DNA from: DAOVXM01 sp963746255
GTDB taxonomy: Bacteria > Chloroflexota > Anaerolineae > Anaerolineales > UBA4823
DNA: 64,000 bases
Direction: 5' to 3'
Assembly: GCA_963746255.1 (NCBI GenBank)
Contig: CAVVAJ010000001.1
Span: forward strand, 1-64,000
Position 1 is the first letter of the stretch, and each line of letters starts with the position of its first letter. Shown here piece by piece: positions 9,519 to 20,467 of this stretch. The position numbers and the translations under genes were made by a program. The notes beneath the pieces were generated by a model. The model was given only the letters and a program-made list of their open reading frames with translations, did no database searches and was not told the DNA's origin.

Positions 9519-10086
9519 GCCCAGAGACCTCGATAGGCGACCAAACTGATATACACGCTTTACAGACTCAACGGTGAGCCACCACCCAATGGCAAGAAGC
9601 AGCTTTCCTCCGCTCAAAATGATACCAAGAATCATCACGGGTGTAGCCGGAAAGGGAAGCCCCAGCATTCCTTGGAGATCAAACGCTACTGATGGATCCA
9701 GCAAGGCTATTGAGGCTGATGCGATACACACCAACCCCAGGACGCTCGTCGTAAACACAGCAGTTTGCTGGGCAGCCTTCCGCATGCGAGCGGGGTCAAC
9801 ACTCCTGTGAAGTCAGCCATCGCCCAATGAAAACACCAGCGGGCAAGGCAAGCATTACATGGAAAACCGAAAATCCCATAAAGAAGCCAAACATTCCAAT
9901 GGAATAGAACCCATAGATTCCCATCCAAACCCAGAGTTTCATCGTATAGGCGTGCCGAACCCAGTTTCTCAGGAAGATTACATCAATCAGTGTTCCTAAA
10001 AGGAGACCTGTTAGAGCATATTGAAAGATGCGTGATTCTGAAACTAGAGGAATACTGATCCACCACCCGGAGTAGACACCAGGCAT
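9513..10086 (-). pseudogene. Truncated, frameshifted membrane-protein cassette
   Basis: Two frames (10086-9796 and 9785-9513) together match residues ~28-213 of the intact cassette protein at 42032-42673, including IFLRNWVRHAYTMKLWVWMG. The frame breaks near 9790. The first ~28 residues are missing, because homology stops near 10075 at the join with a glycosyltransferase fragment. The function is unknown; four to six membrane spans. Confidence 0.75.
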
Positions 10087-10092
10087 TTCTAT

Positions 10093-10733
10093 CCAATTCC
10101 AGCTGACGAAGCCAAAGAGTATATTGGTGTGCCTCCGTGTGATCGGATGATATTGTATGTAGGCAGGATTGAACCATTAAAAGGGATAGACACACTCATT
10201 GAAGCGATTGCACACATTCGAGGGGAGGGGAACGGAATATGTCTGGCAGTGGTTGGTGGTGAAACGGATATTGGCCAGGAGTTTGAAAGTGCCGAAATGT
10301 CGAGATTAAAAGCGGTCAGTACGGATTACGGATTGGATGATTCGGTAATATTTTTAGGAAAACGCAGTCAAAATTCATTGCCTATTATTACTCAGCTGCT
10401 GAAGCAGTAGTGGTGCCTTCGTTTTATGAGTCTTTTGGTTTGGTAGCACTAGAAGCGATGGCTTGTGGGACACCCGTGGTCGCATCAGAGGTGGGAGGCC
10501 TGGCGTTCTTGGTGCAGGATGGTGAAACTGGATATACAGTCCCCGTGGATGAACCTCAAAAGCTTGCTGACCGTTTAAATTTGCTGTTAAACAATCATGC
10601 CCTCCGTAAGAAAATAGGCCAGCAGGCCGCTGCATTTGCGAAGCATTATTCATGGGAGAACATATCAACTCGAATTATTGAGTTATACGCAGAAGTTCTA
10701 TCTGATTGGAATGAGGATCGGCAGGTGCTTTAA
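10093..10733 (+). pseudogene. Glycosyltransferase family 4 (GT-B), C-terminal part
   Basis: The frame is open from the junction at about 10092, with IPADEAKEYIG before the usual MILYVGRIEPLKGIDTLIEA nucleotide-sugar domain start. One base is missing near 10383, after which YYSAAEAVVVPSFYESFG and the family signature EAMACGTPVVASEVGG follow. This is the C-terminal Rossmann domain of GT4 enzymes; the ~180-residue acceptor domain is absent, replaced upstream by the minus-strand cassette cluster. It is therefore 5'-truncated as well as frameshifted. Confidence 0.8.
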
Positions 10734-10834
10734 TCAAGCATAAGGATAAATTTTTATATGCCCAAACACAAATCTAGCGCACTTATTAATAGAGGCAATA
10801 TTTGTATACTTGGGTGATAAGCAAAAAAAGGTCG

Positions 10835-11782
10835 TTATCTCTGCTCAAACTGAACGGGATTTGATAGCGATCCGATTGATTCGATTACACATTCGAGTTT
10901 GTCCCCAACTTCAAGTCGAATTCCTTTACCATGTCCTACACCAGAGGGTGTCCCGGTAGAGATTACATCACCGGGTTCGAGGGTAATTATCTCGGAGAGT
11001 TTATGTATCAAATATGATACAGAGTGGATCATCTGAGAAGTGTTCCCGTGCTGTTCCATCCTTCCGTTCCGAAATAATTTTATATCCAAATTGTGTGGGT
11101 CTTAAATCTCGTCTCAAGTCACAATGTATGGTCCCATGGGAGCGAATGTATCGAACCACTTGCCCTGCAGCCAATCCATGAACGGATCTTTTTCTCGCAA
11201 AAAACGGTCCTCTATATTTGAATTGAACGCTCGCTCTGAGATGTCATTTAGTATCGTATAGCCGAAGACATAGTTCGGTGCATCAGAAATTGGGATATAT
11301 TTCCCCTTCTTTCCAATAACAACTGCTAATTCAACTTCCCAGTCAATCCATAAACCACCACAAGGAATAAGGATAGGTTGCCCTGGTCCGATGACCGTCG
11401 TAGAGGCTGGTTTCATAAAGAATTGAGGAGTAACAGAATCGTTTTCTCCAGGGACTCTGAACCCCACTTCATCAATGTGTCCGCGGTAATTCCCCGCCAA
11501 TAAAATTAGCTTATGTGCAATTTTTTAATGGGGCTTCCAAAGTGGTAGGAAAACCATCAGGATAGAACACATGCTTCTTTGTGTTCTCTATGGTCATTTT
11601 TCTCAGGCTGGTTTGAATAATTTCCCAAATTTGTTCACCTGCTTCGATAAAGCTTCGTAAAGAAGTGAATTCATCTTCTGATAATTCTAATAAAGTAGAT
11701 AAATCCTGCAGATCGACTATCTGCCCATCGACAGAATTCCAGGGCGTATTTTCTCTCCATCGTTATATTGAACGTAACGCAC
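10835..11782 (-). pseudogene. Fumarylacetoacetate hydrolase (FAH) family enzyme, frameshifted
   Basis: Pieces in different frames (breaks near 11750, 11515 and 11100) assemble to about 310 residues. From GTG 11782 the N-terminal part reads as a typical FAH N-domain. The middle has DWEVELAVVIG (metal-binding Glu pair) and GYTILNDIS (metal-binding Asp); the end has GDVISTGTPSGVG. The family cleaves or hydrates 2-keto-3-deoxy acids and related diketo acids. It starts 11 bp after the aminotransferase stop and is the last gene of the operon, fitting a late step on a sugar-acid or keto-acid intermediate. Confidence 0.8.
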
Positions 11783-11793
11783 TGGAAAACCCC

Positions 11794-13118
11794 TTATGAG
11801 ATCAATTCGTTAAATACATTATCCAGAATTCGCACGCCTAGCTCTGCTTCTTCTTCCGTTATTACTAGAGGAGGAGCGATGCAAATCACGTTTCCATACA
11901 GACCAACTTTTCCCAGCAGCATACCATGCTCTGCTGCGCTAAGAAGTATCTGATTTGTGAGTTTTGGATCCGGACTATATCCATCCATTGGATTTACGAC
12001 TTCAAGCCCAATGACTAATCCCTTTCCTCGAACGTCACCCAGGATTTGGTTTTTATCCTGTAACTTTAAGAGTTCCTCCTTTAGTAAAGTGCCTATCCGT
12101 TCAGCATTTTCTGGTAGACGCTCTTCAGCCATTACATCAAGTACGGCCAATGAAGCCGCGCTAGCAATGGGATTACCTCCCCAGGTACTGGAAAGCTCAC
12201 CGGCTCCCATCAATTCTAGGATCCTCTCTTCAGCTACAAGGGCAGAGGATGGTAGTCCACTCCCAAATCCCTTACCCAAACAAAGCATTTGAGGTCGAAC
12301 ACCTTCCCATTCGATTGCATACAATTTGCCTGTTCTCCCAAAACTCGACTGGACTTCATCAACAATCAGAAGGTATTCCCTATCCTTTACCCAATTCTCT
12401 AGGGCTTTCAACCAGCCGTTAGGAGGAAATATAAAACCTGCGCCACCCTGATATGGTTCAACAATGACCGCCCCCAATTGACCTGAAGAGGATCCATTCA
12501 ATAATCCTGTCGAGTGCTTTGATACAATAGAAATCACACTCTGGATAAATCTTATCATATACACACCTGTAGCAGTAAGCATAGGGTGCCATCACCCCAC
12601 CTGGAACGGTAGGTCCAAATTTCGCGGCGGGTACCCAGGTTGCCAGCAACACTCATTGCACCATAGGTGCGACCATGGAATGCTCCATAAAAGGATAAGA
12701 CTTCGAATTTTCCAGTGTATCTTTTAGCAACCCGAAGAGCAGCCTCGGTAGCTTCCGATCCGGTGGATAATAAGAATACCCGGTTGAAGTTTGAGGGGCA
12801 AAGTCTCAAGTAGACGTTTTGCGAGAAAGTCACTCTTTCTGGGGTTGGAAATGAGTAACAATTCATCAGCCGTTTGGCCTGATCCTGGATGGCTTTTACA
12901 TGCGCAGGATGGCTATGGCCAAGATTAGTGACTAAAACACCTGAAGTGAAATCGATATATTTTCTGCCATCAACATCGGTAACCCATACTCCGCTGGCGT
13001 GGTCCCACACAACGGGAACTTGATCAGCAATACACGGTGGTTCACATTCTCTCGATATTTCTAAATATGAAGCTGATTTTGGACCTGGAACTTTACGCTT
13101 TACGGGTAAATCCATCAT
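11794..13118 (-). pseudogene. Class III (PLP) aminotransferase, one frameshift
   Basis: About 440 residues once joined across a break near 12560-12600. N-terminal part: VWVTDVDGRKYIDFTSG and STGSEATEAALR, which binds the cofactor phosphate. After the break: VEPYQGGAGF, LIVDEVQSSFGRTG (Asp that pairs with the PLP ring nitrogen) and LGKGFGSGLP with the Schiff-base Lys. These are hallmarks of omega/4-aminobutyrate-type aminotransferases. It lies between KDG kinase and the FAH gene; a 174-bp gap upstream holds MITE copy A. The amino donor is unknown. Confidence 0.85.
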
Positions 13119-13135
13119 ATTCTCCTGACATCTTT

Positions 13136-13251
13136 GAGTCTACTGAAAAAACTATTAAAGAGAAGAACAAGAGTATATGTGGGGGTGCGTGCTCCGCACG
13201 CACCCCCACATATACCGCTCCTTTTTCTCATCTAGTACCTTTGTTCAGTAG
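13136..13251. mobile_element. MITE-like palindromic element, copy A
   Basis: A long inverted repeat. The centre is a perfect 19-bp stem (13174-13192 with 13196-13214) around a 3-nt loop; the ends carry GTCTACTGAA and its inverse. One arm has AGAAGAACAAGAGTATATG, the other inverts to AAAAAGGAGCGGTATATG. Compared with copies B and C the arms are swapped, so this copy is inverted. It lies between KDG kinase and aminotransferase and would fold into a strong RNA hairpin in the operon transcript. Confidence 0.75.
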
Positions 13252-13292
13252 AGACATCTTTATCAAACACAAAATTGGCTAATATTAAGAAC

Positions 13293-14335
13293 TTACCGTT
13301 GCACCCTACCTGAGGCTTCTCCCCCAGGCGGCGTCACATCATCAACAGTAGCCAGATTGATATCACCAGCATAGGAGTGTTTCAAGCATGAAGCGGCTGT
13401 TGCGTAATTTAGAGCAGCCTCTTTCTGCCATCCCCGTAATCAGCCCGTAAATTAATCCTTGCGCTGACGAATCGCCACCTCCCACACGGTCAACAATATG
13501 GGTTATATCGTAACGTTTACTTAAAAAGAATTCCTGTTCGTTTACAAACACGCCGACCATCCATTGTGACTTGCACTCAAACTTTCTCTCAAAGTGATCG
13601 TTTGGTATTTCAAATTTGGAAACACATCGAGCATTTTTTTACAAAGTGCTTCATACTTTGCGGGGTTTAAATAGCCGGATTGAACACTACTCTCCCAGTT
13701 TTCGCTCTTGATGGAAATGGCCAAAGAGCGTTGGCAATCCTCCTCATTGGCAATGCCGACATCAACATAATTTACGATTTCCGTCATCACTTCAGGTGCA
13801 GATTTGCCATACTTGCACAGTTTCTTGCGGAAGTTATAATCGCATGAAACAATCAAGCCCAAAGCTTTAGCAGTCTGGACAGCCGTTAATGTCATGTCGG
13901 CGGCGCTCTGACTGATAGCGGGTGTTATCCCGGTCACGTGGAACCAGGAAGCACCCTAAATATTTCTTCCCAGTCAAGGCTGTCCGCTTTTGCAGACGAG
14001 ATTGAAGAGCCTGCCGGTCGTAGATTACCTTTGAGGGACGTTGGTTTGCCCCTGCTTCAAGGAAGTAAATACCAATCCGGTTTCCTTCCCGCAGGATTTG
14101 GCTCGTGTTGACACCTAATCCACGGATATAATTTAATACAAGCATCTCCAATTGCATTTTTTGGTAAGACTGTGGTGAAGGCGACATCCATGCCGAATAT
14201 CGCCAGGGAAGCAGCAACATTCGCTTCACCTCCACCGAAAGTGGCTTCTAGAAGTGGGGACTGCATAAAACGTTCAAAACCTGGGGGCTTTAAACGCTGC
14301 GTTATTTCGCCAAATGTAACGATACGTCCAAACAT
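13293..14335 (-). pseudogene. kdgK: 2-keto-3-deoxygluconate kinase-like PfkB sugar kinase, frameshifted
   Basis: Frames breaking near 14140, 13920, 13555 and 13410 assemble to about 345 residues. N-term: FGEITQRLKPPGFERF and FGGGEANVAASLAIFG, the sugar-binding Gly-rich signature. C-term: HIVDRVGGGDSSAQGLIYG, the PfkB anion-hole motif with catalytic Asp. The reconstructed end is the TAA at 13293-13295. The PfkB family phosphorylates sugars; the KDG assignment rests mainly on similarity to KdgK (TFGE.M.RL.PPG start) and on the adjacent KDPG aldolase, 18 bp upstream. The four breaks make this one of the most damaged operon genes. Confidence 0.8.
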
Positions 14336-14353
14336 AAATTCACTTCCTTCAAA

Positions 14354-14988
14354 CTATATGATCTCTTTCACAAGTTTTAATGCCTCTTTTGCCAGTTTCG
14401 TGATTGTTCCAAAATCACCTGCAGAAATCATGTCGCGCTTCACCATCCAGCTTCCACCGCAAGCATAGACCATAGGTAAACTCAAGTATGTCGCCAAGTT
14501 ATTGACGTTGATACCGCCAGTTGGTATGAATCTGACACCAACGAATGGCGCACCTATGGCCTTTAGAGTCTTAACCCCTCCCATTGCTTCAGCTGGAAAG
14601 AATTTCAATATGTTCAATCCATAGTGCAGAGCCATATTGATTGTCGTGGGAGTAGCAACTCCAGGGGTGATCGTTACTTCACGTTCCAGACACCATTCAA
14701 CTACCTTTTTTATCAAATCCTGGAGATACGATGAATTGTGCACCTGCTGCAGTGGCTTGTTCAGCTTGGAGAGTAGATAGTACAGTTCCAGCACCAATCA
14801 GCATCTCTGGAAATTCGCTAGCGATATTACGGATAGCATCCTGCGCAGCGGCTGTTCGGAAGTGATCTCAGCGCAAGGTAAACCTGCCTCCAATAACGCC
14901 TTTCCAGAGGAATTGCGTCCTTTGCATCCATAATTGCTACCACGGGCACAATTTTTAACTCAGCCATACGGGCTAAGACTTCACTCAT
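14354..14988 (-). pseudogene. eda: KDPG/KHG aldolase, frameshifted
   Basis: About 210 residues after corrections near 14905, 14865 and 14715. The product begins MSEVLARMAELKIVPVVAI, continues with IGAGTVLSTLQAEQATAAGA, then TPGVATPTT, the Schiff-base region LKFFPAEAMGG (catalytic Lys) and FIPTGGIN. This is the class I 2-keto-3-deoxy-6-phosphogluconate aldolase fold, making pyruvate and glyceraldehyde 3-phosphate. Its ATG overlaps the reconstructed stop of the M20 peptidase (ATGAGTGA), with AGGAGA upstream, so the two are translationally coupled. Together with the kinase it forms the KDG-KDPG branch. Confidence 0.82.
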
Positions 14989-16241
14989 CGCTTATCTCTC
15001 CTTTTTTAGTAGTCTGGACAAAATCCATTAGAATCAATGCCGCTTTAATTCATGCCATTGATGAGTATTTGTTCATTTTTACCGTGGGCGTGAGTTAATG
15101 AACCTGGTCCGAAAATGATCGTTGGAATATTAGCCTGGTTGTTGTAAAACCATGCATCACAAGCAGCCGTCATCGCCCTGATTTCACCTGTCCCGCCATT
15201 TCTCTTTACGGCACCTACCAATTTTTTTACTAACCAGTGATCCTTTGGTAGGTTGTAACCATCGGAATTGAGCATTGGGAATGTGAGTTCGAAATGATCT
15301 CTAAGCCACTCATCCCCTTCTGATCGAATTGCATTCATCATCTCCGACTGTACCTGGTGGCGATTTTTATTTGGCAGAAAACCTAAAACACCACGGATTG
15401 TTGCTTCAGACGGCACGCTTGCCGGCCACTTCCCAGCATTACATTCTCCAAAGGTAAGCGGCATTGGATCTTCATATACATCGGAACAACGGGAAACCTC
15501 TTGATGTTTCCAGTAACCGGTTATGGTAGTTTTCCCGGATCATTCATCGCCGGACCGCGGGCTTTTTTGTAATGCACTTACCGTACTGCCCTTGCTTCCG
15601 CTGTGACCAGCTCGTCCGAAGGTTTTTAGTTGAAACCAGACTGCACCGTGTACTGACGGGATTACCGCTAATTCAGATGGTTCTAGAACGATCGCTTCAT
15701 CAGCCTCCACCCCTCGCCGCACCATCGCCAGGGTGCCATTTCCACCGTTTTCCTCTTCGATAACAAACTGGAAGATCAAATTCACTCTTGGTTTTATTCT
15801 TAATTCTCTTAGTAACTTCGCCAGCGCAAACAGAGTGACAGCCTGGCCTTTGGCATCACACGCTCCTCGTCCGAAAATAATTCCATTTTCAATTTGGGGA
15901 GCATAAGCCTTGTTTTGACCTTCGCTTGGAGGGACAACATCCAGGTGAGTATTAAATAAGATCGCCTTAGAGGTATCTTGCCCGTATATGAGACACTCAA
16001 AATTGGGTGTATCTGAGTAGCTAATCCCGGGAAGTCGGAACGCATAATCGGGATCATCCATGATCGAATCATCCACAAACACAAGTTCGCAATCGTCTAC
16101 ATAGGGTTTTATTGAATTGAATAAAAAGCGAATTACGGGACCTTCATTTCCACGTGTAGATGGAAATCTAACCAGATCACAGAGTAATGATTCTGTGTCT
16201 CGTCGAATATTTATTAAAATTTCCTCGTTTACTACTTCCAT
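14981..16241 (-). pseudogene. M20 (ArgE/DapE-type) metallopeptidase, frameshifted
   Basis: From ATG 16241: NTHLDVVPP (metal His/Asp), GRGACDAKGQ (bridging Asp), FVIEEENGGNGT (catalytic and metal Glu), AGHSGSKG in the dimer domain, and near the end LTHAHGKNE (metal His). Breaks lie near 15465-15545 and 15050. Correcting the latter extends the frame to a TGA at 14981-14983 overlapping the aldolase start; without it the protein stops at 15045. The ArgE/DapE group hydrolyses N-acyl amino acids. With an M55 D-aminopeptidase in the same operon, it may release an amino or acyl group from the imported compound. Confidence 0.8.
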
Positions 16242-16252
16242 CGATCCATCTA

Positions 16253-16375
16253 AGACTGAACTGAAAAAAAAGGACTTGAATAGAAGGTGCGGTATAAATG
16301 GGGGAGCATGCTCCGCGAGTACCCCCACTTATACCCTTGTTCTTCTCTTTTAAGTAGTTTTTTCAGTAGAGTCAT
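16253..16375. mobile_element. MITE-like palindromic element, copy B
   Basis: Same structure as copy A but diverged. Left arm AAGGTGCGGTATAAATGGG, centre GCATGCTCCGCG, right arm inverse of AGAAGAACAAGGGTATAAG, ends ACTGAAAAAA / TTTTTTCAGTAGAGTC. It occupies the 134-bp gap between the zinc dehydrogenase stop and the M20 start and abuts the dehydrogenase stop codon. Confidence 0.7.
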
Positions 16376-17429
16376 CTAAGGTATCAGCACAGCCTTAACT
16401 GCCTGCATTTGCTCAATTTTTTCGAAGATATTCTCCCACTCACTCAAAGGCGCGACGTGTGTGATTATTTTTGATACATCTATTTTCTTTTGTTGAATCA
16501 ATCCTATTGTTTTCTCCCAGGATGTGTATCCGGTGCTTAAATTGAAGACGACAGAACATACCTTCCACATTGCAGTATCCCATGGGAACTCAATATCTTT
16601 GCCCCCCGTCATACCAATAGCTGTTATCCTACCCAATCTTCTTACCAAGTGGGGGAGAAGGGCAATTACAGCTGGTGCTCCGCTTGCTTCGACGACAAGA
16701 TCAGCCCCCCGTCCGTTGGTCAATTTGTTTATCTCTTCAACCAAATCTACGCGATCTGCTATGATGATCTCGTCAGCACCAATATTTTTTGCGATTGGAA
16801 TTCGGATATCCTCATCTGCCGCGTGTCCCTACGAGCGCCACTGTCCTGGCACCTGCCGCCTTGGCAGCCATAACGGAAAGCAAGCCGATTGGACCGGGTC
16901 CTATTACGGCCACAAAATCATTTGCTTCGACGATTTCTCGTTCTAGAACATCTTGTACAACATTCGCTGTAGGTTCTACTAATGCGCCTTCTTCGTAGCT
17001 GATTGATTCAGGTAATCGATGCAGGAGGTGTTCAGGTAGGGCCAAATAGGGCGCAAAAGCTCCATTAATCCCCCAACCAGGTGAGCGCTTTGAAGCACAT
17101 AGCTGGATATACCCAGTGCGGCATAATTCACACTTACCGCAAGCTTTCGTGTGTGGTTCCGCAACAACTCGATCTCCAACGCAATAATCACGCACTTCTG
17201 ACCCTGCCTCAACAATCACACCAGAGAATTCGTGTCCCATAATCACTGGAGGCCAATAGGGAAAAGTATCGTGTTTTATATGAATGTCGGTTCCACAGAC
17301 CCCGGCCGCTTTAACTAAAATCAACACTTCATTTGGCTTTGGATCAGGCACTGCAGTTTCCATTAAAATCATGTTTCCAGTGCCCTTTGCCATCTTAAAC
17401 AAGCCTAACATCGTCTCAGGTTTATTCAT
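16376..17429 (-). pseudogene. Zinc-dependent medium-chain alcohol/polyol dehydrogenase, one frameshift
   Basis: About 350 residues after a break near 16815-16830. The N-domain has GVCGTDIHIKHD and GHEFSGVI (catalytic zinc Cys and His) and CGKCELCRTGYIQLC (structural zinc). AVIGPGPIGLL is the NAD(P)-binding Rossmann motif. The rest resembles threonine/sorbitol dehydrogenases. It likely oxidises a sugar or sugar-acid hydroxyl in the pathway. 31 bp separate it from the hydroxyacid dehydrogenase upstream; downstream is MITE copy B. Confidence 0.85.
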
Positions 17430-17460
17430 TCAATTACTATATACACAAATGATTAAAAAC

Positions 17461-18468
17461 TCACTTATAGGTTTTTGGTTCTATCTGTGAATTTATATCG
17501 ATAGGGTATCGTGGGGCTTCACCTTTCAAGAATCTGAGGACATCATCCACGATTTTCTCGCGAATACTCCAGCCTGATTCTTCAGAAAGCCAGGCCAGAT
17601 GTGGTGTGCAGATAGCATTTGGGTTTCGCAGTAAATGGAGGTTGTTATCAGGAGGTTCTTTCTCATAAACGTCAATTCCTGCATGGGCAATCTCGCCTTT
17701 CAGCAAGGATTTATCCAGAGCATTAAGGTTAACGATCCCACCTCGGGCAGTATTGATCAGGATTGCTGTCGGTTTTATCAATTTTAATTCTTCTTCATCG
17801 ATCAGATGATACGTCTCTTCATTCAAGGGAGTGTGTAAAGAGATAATATCAGATTCACGAAGTAAACGCTCAAATGATACAGTCTCTATCCCTAATGATT
17901 GCTTACGTCTTTCTGAAAGATATGGATCACAGATTAAGGTTCTGACATCAAATCCCTGCATCATTTTATAAACAGTGCCGCCTATTCGTCCGCATCCAAT
18001 TAATCCTAGTATTTTACCTTTGATAGAAAACACAGGATAGATGGGATCAAACATCCATTTTCCCTCATCCGTAGATCTTTCCAGGATCCGATTTTGGATT
18101 AATAGTTTGCGTTGGCAGGCGAAGATCAGCATCACAGCTTGTTCGGCGACTTCATTCACACAGTAATCTGGGACGTATGCGACCTGTATCCCGTGTTTGT
18201 TAGCTGTAGGCACATCTACATTGTCATATCCAACCCCGTGTCGGATTATTAGTTTGCATTGATCTAAACCCAAGATCACATCCTCATCAATTTTAGCCAT
18301 ATTAACAATGATGACATCAGCATCCGAAATCAAGTCTAATAGTGCACCTCTTGATGCTTCCTTCATTTGATAATAAGAAAATTCGATATCGAATTGACTG
18401 AATTGTTCCACTTCCCAATCAAGATCGGATTCTACATAATCAGTCACTACAACTTTGATTTTAGACAT
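17461..18468 (-). CDS. D-isomer-specific 2-hydroxyacid dehydrogenase
   Basis: An intact 335-residue protein. IIRHGVGYDNVD in the catalytic domain, LGLIGCGRIGG (NAD-binding, near residue 155), NTARGG with the substrate Arg, DVYEKEPP with the catalytic Glu and TPHLAW with the catalytic His are all present in order. The family interconverts 2-keto acids and D-2-hydroxy acids with NAD(P)H, e.g. phosphoglycerate or glyoxylate. In this operon it would act on a keto-acid or hydroxy-acid intermediate; the substrate cannot be told from sequence. Confidence 0.9.
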   Translation of the reverse strand: MSKIKVVVTDYVESDLDWEVEQFSQFDIEFSYYQMKEASRGALLDLISDADVIIVNMAKIDEDVILGLDQCKLIIRHGVGYDNVDVPTANKHGIQVAYVPDYCVNEVAEQAVMLIFACQRKLLIQNRILERSTDEGKWMFDPIYPVFSIKGKILGLIGCGRIGGTVYKMMQGFDVRTLICDPYLSERRKQSLGIETVSFERLLRESDIISLHTPLNEETYHLIDEEELKLIKPTAILINTARGGIVNLNALDKSLLKGEIAHAGIDVYEKEPPDNNLHLLRNPNAICTPHLAWLSEESGWSIREKIVDDVLRFLKGEAPRYPIDINSQIEPKTYK

Positions 18469-18499
18469 GTTTTCTCTGTATATAGGAAGAAGGTTGAAA

Positions 18500-19330
18500 T
18501 TAGAATCTTGACCGCACTATTGCCAGCGCTAGATTGGTACACACAATTCGTACATGCATGACTTGCTGGTAGTCTTTCGAACCGAAACGTATTGACCGAC
18601 CGCCAATTCTCTGAACATTAGGTATAAAAGAACATAAATGAGCAATTTCAGAAAGAGAAAAATCAATTTCTAATTCGAAGAAATCCGCCATTTTTAGAAC
18701 CGGAATTTCATTGACTCTGGATACTGCTATTTGGGTGGTCTTTTGGATTAATTCTCGGGCAGAGGCAACAGGCATATTGTGGGCAGTGAATTGGGAGATA
18801 CCCTTTTTGACAACTGCAGTCTCAATCTCTGGTATAAGTTCCTTCGCCTCTGCCCCAAATTTATCGTCACCAACTACCAGGATGGTAGGAACGCCGTAGC
18901 TCGCTGCCCAGTAAGCATTTAAACCGAATTCTCCGATTTCTTTTCCATTTAGACGCAGCGCAAATACATCTCTCATCACATATCCATGATTCAGCACCCC
19001 TTTTTCAGTTCCCGCCATGGCATGCCCCAGAATAACAGCCCCTGCGAAAGACGAATCGATCCCTTCCATCTGGTTATCAGGCTTCACATACCCTGAAATA
19101 AATGATGCTTTTGGGTGTAAGTATTCTGGAAGCATATAATTCATTGCGGCATGCGCTTCGTTGATTACAACCTCTAATGCTCCGGCTGCCAGTGCACCTT
19201 CCACAACAGAATTAATCTCATTTATCCAGAGTTTTCGTGCCCATTCAAAATCAGGATTGCCCGGTAAACACTGGCGGCTGTCAACAATCCCTGAGACGCC
19301 TTCAAAATCAGCCGAAATATAAATTTTCAT
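18500..19330 (-). CDS. M55 family D-aminopeptidase (DppA-like)
   Basis: 276 residues, starting MKIYISADFEGVSG. Asp8, Glu10, His60 (NEAH), His103 and the proposed catalytic His115 (LNHG) fall at or within one residue of the positions known for Bacillus subtilis DppA, a decameric zinc D-aminopeptidase. The family cleaves D-amino-acid-containing dipeptides. Its start overlaps the ABC ATPase stop by 4 bp, so import and cleavage are coupled. This is unusual next to sugar-acid enzymes and suggests the substrate contains a D-amino acid or amide. Confidence 0.88.
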   Translation of the reverse strand: MKIYISADFEGVSGIVDSRQCLPGNPDFEWARKLWINEINSVVEGALAAGALEVVINEAHAAMNYMLPEYLHPKASFISGYVKPDNQMEGIDSSFAGAVILGHAMAGTEKGVLNHGYVMRDVFALRLNGKEIGEFGLNAYWAASYGVPTILVVGDDKFGAEAKELIPEIETAVVKKGISQFTAHNMPVASARELIQKTTQIAVSRVNEIPVLKMADFFELEIDFSLSEIAHLCSFIPNVQRIGGRSIRFGSKDYQQVMHVRIVCTNLALAIVRSRF

Positions 19331-20454
19331 GATACTTCTACTCCAAGATTGATTCCAAATTCCTGGTCGAAGAAATGCATTTTTTCTGGACGAATTTGTA
19401 TTCCAATTGCTTCCCCATCGCTGACAGGTAAGTCAGAGCTGGCTAAACAATTGAACAACATTCCATTGATATCAAAGAGAATTAATGTTGATTGCCCGAG
19501 AAGCTCAACTGATATGACATGTGCTGGTAGTGATTCGGGAGTTCCCGGGTCGACTAAGCGTATAAACTCTGGTCTAAATCCAAGTGTGACTGGGATTTCC
19601 TCTTTCTTAACATGCTTAAGCACTGATAAACCGATTTCTCCCGCCTTTACTTTTAACCCGTTTTTAGTAAAAAGTGCCTGCTCAGTGACCAATTTTAATT
19701 GGCCTTCTATTAGATTCATCTCCGGGCTTCCTACAAACGTTGCTGTAAATATATGGTTAGGCTTGTTGTAGAGATCCATTGGTGAAGCGAGTTGGACTAG
19801 ACGCCCTTGATTGATGACCGCAATTCTGGTTCCTAGAGTTAGTGCTTCTACTTGATCGTGAGTAACGTAAATAAATGTGCCGGAAATTCCATCCGATTCT
19901 TTAGCTAGACTCTTGTGGAGTAGTTTAAACTCAGATCGCATACTGGCTCTTAGTTTTGCGTCTAATGCGGCCAGTGGCTCATCTAGAAGAAAAACCTTTG
20001 GACTTCTAACCAGGGCTCTGGCGAGAGCAACCCTTTGACGTTGTCCTCCACTGAGTTGATCCGGATATCGATCCAACAATTCTTCAATCTCAACCCGCTT
20101 TGCAGATTTCACCACCCTCTCTCGAATTTCATCCTTTGGTGTCCTGATATTTTGAAGGTAAAAAGCAATATTGTTAAAGACTGTCATGTGTGGATAAAGA
20201 GCCAGGTTTTGGAAAACCATAGCCATATCACGACTTTCAGGAGTCCTGTCAGAGACATCAACGCCTTCAAGGATTACTTTCCCATCGGTCTGTACTTCGA
20301 GACCTGCAACAATTCGCAGGGTCGTGGTTTTTCCGCAACCAGACGGTCCCAGCAATACTAAAAATTCACCTTCTTCTACCTCAAGATCAAGGTGGTCAAC
20401 CGCCATGGCACCTGGAAATTGCTTGGTTATATTTTTCAATTCAAGATATGCCAT
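19327..20454 (-). CDS. CUT1-type ABC transporter ATPase (UgpC/MsmK-like)
   Basis: 375 residues. Walker A GPSGCGKTTT at residues 36-45, Q-loop VFQNLALYPHMT, signature LSGGQRQR near 133, Walker B VFLLDEPLAALD, and switch His in YVTHDQVEA, followed by a C-terminal OB/TOBE domain. This layout is characteristic of ATPases that power carbohydrate importers such as maltose or glycerol-3-phosphate systems. 13 bp separate it from the permease upstream. It would sit on the cytoplasmic face as a dimer with the two permeases. Confidence 0.92.
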   Translation of the reverse strand: MAYLELKNITKQFPGAMAVDHLDLEVEEGEFLVLLGPSGCGKTTTLRIVAGLEVQTDGKVILEGVDVSDRTPESRDMAMVFQNLALYPHMTVFNNIAFYLQNIRTPKDEIRERVVKSAKRVEIEELLDRYPDQLSGGQRQRVALARALVRSPKVFLLDEPLAALDAKLRASMRSEFKLLHKSLAKESDGISGTFIYVTHDQVEALTLGTRIAVINQGRLVQLASPMDLYNKPNHIFTATFVGSPEMNLIEGQLKLVTEQALFTKNGLKVKAGEIGLSVLKHVKKEEIPVTLGFRPEFIRLVDPGTPESLPAHVISVELLGQSTLILFDINGMLFNCLASSDLPVSDGEAIGIQIRPEKMHFFDQEFGINLGVEVS

Positions 20455-20467
20455 ACAGACTCCTGTT

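Noticed and set aside
13136..13251. Palindromes as CRISPR repeats
   Set aside because: Three dispersed copies kilobases apart, with no spacers; CRISPR arrays need short regular direct repeats.
16242..16328. N-terminal 29-codon extension of the M20 peptidase
   Set aside because: These codons lie inside MITE copy B and lack similarity; the Met at 16241 begins the conserved part.
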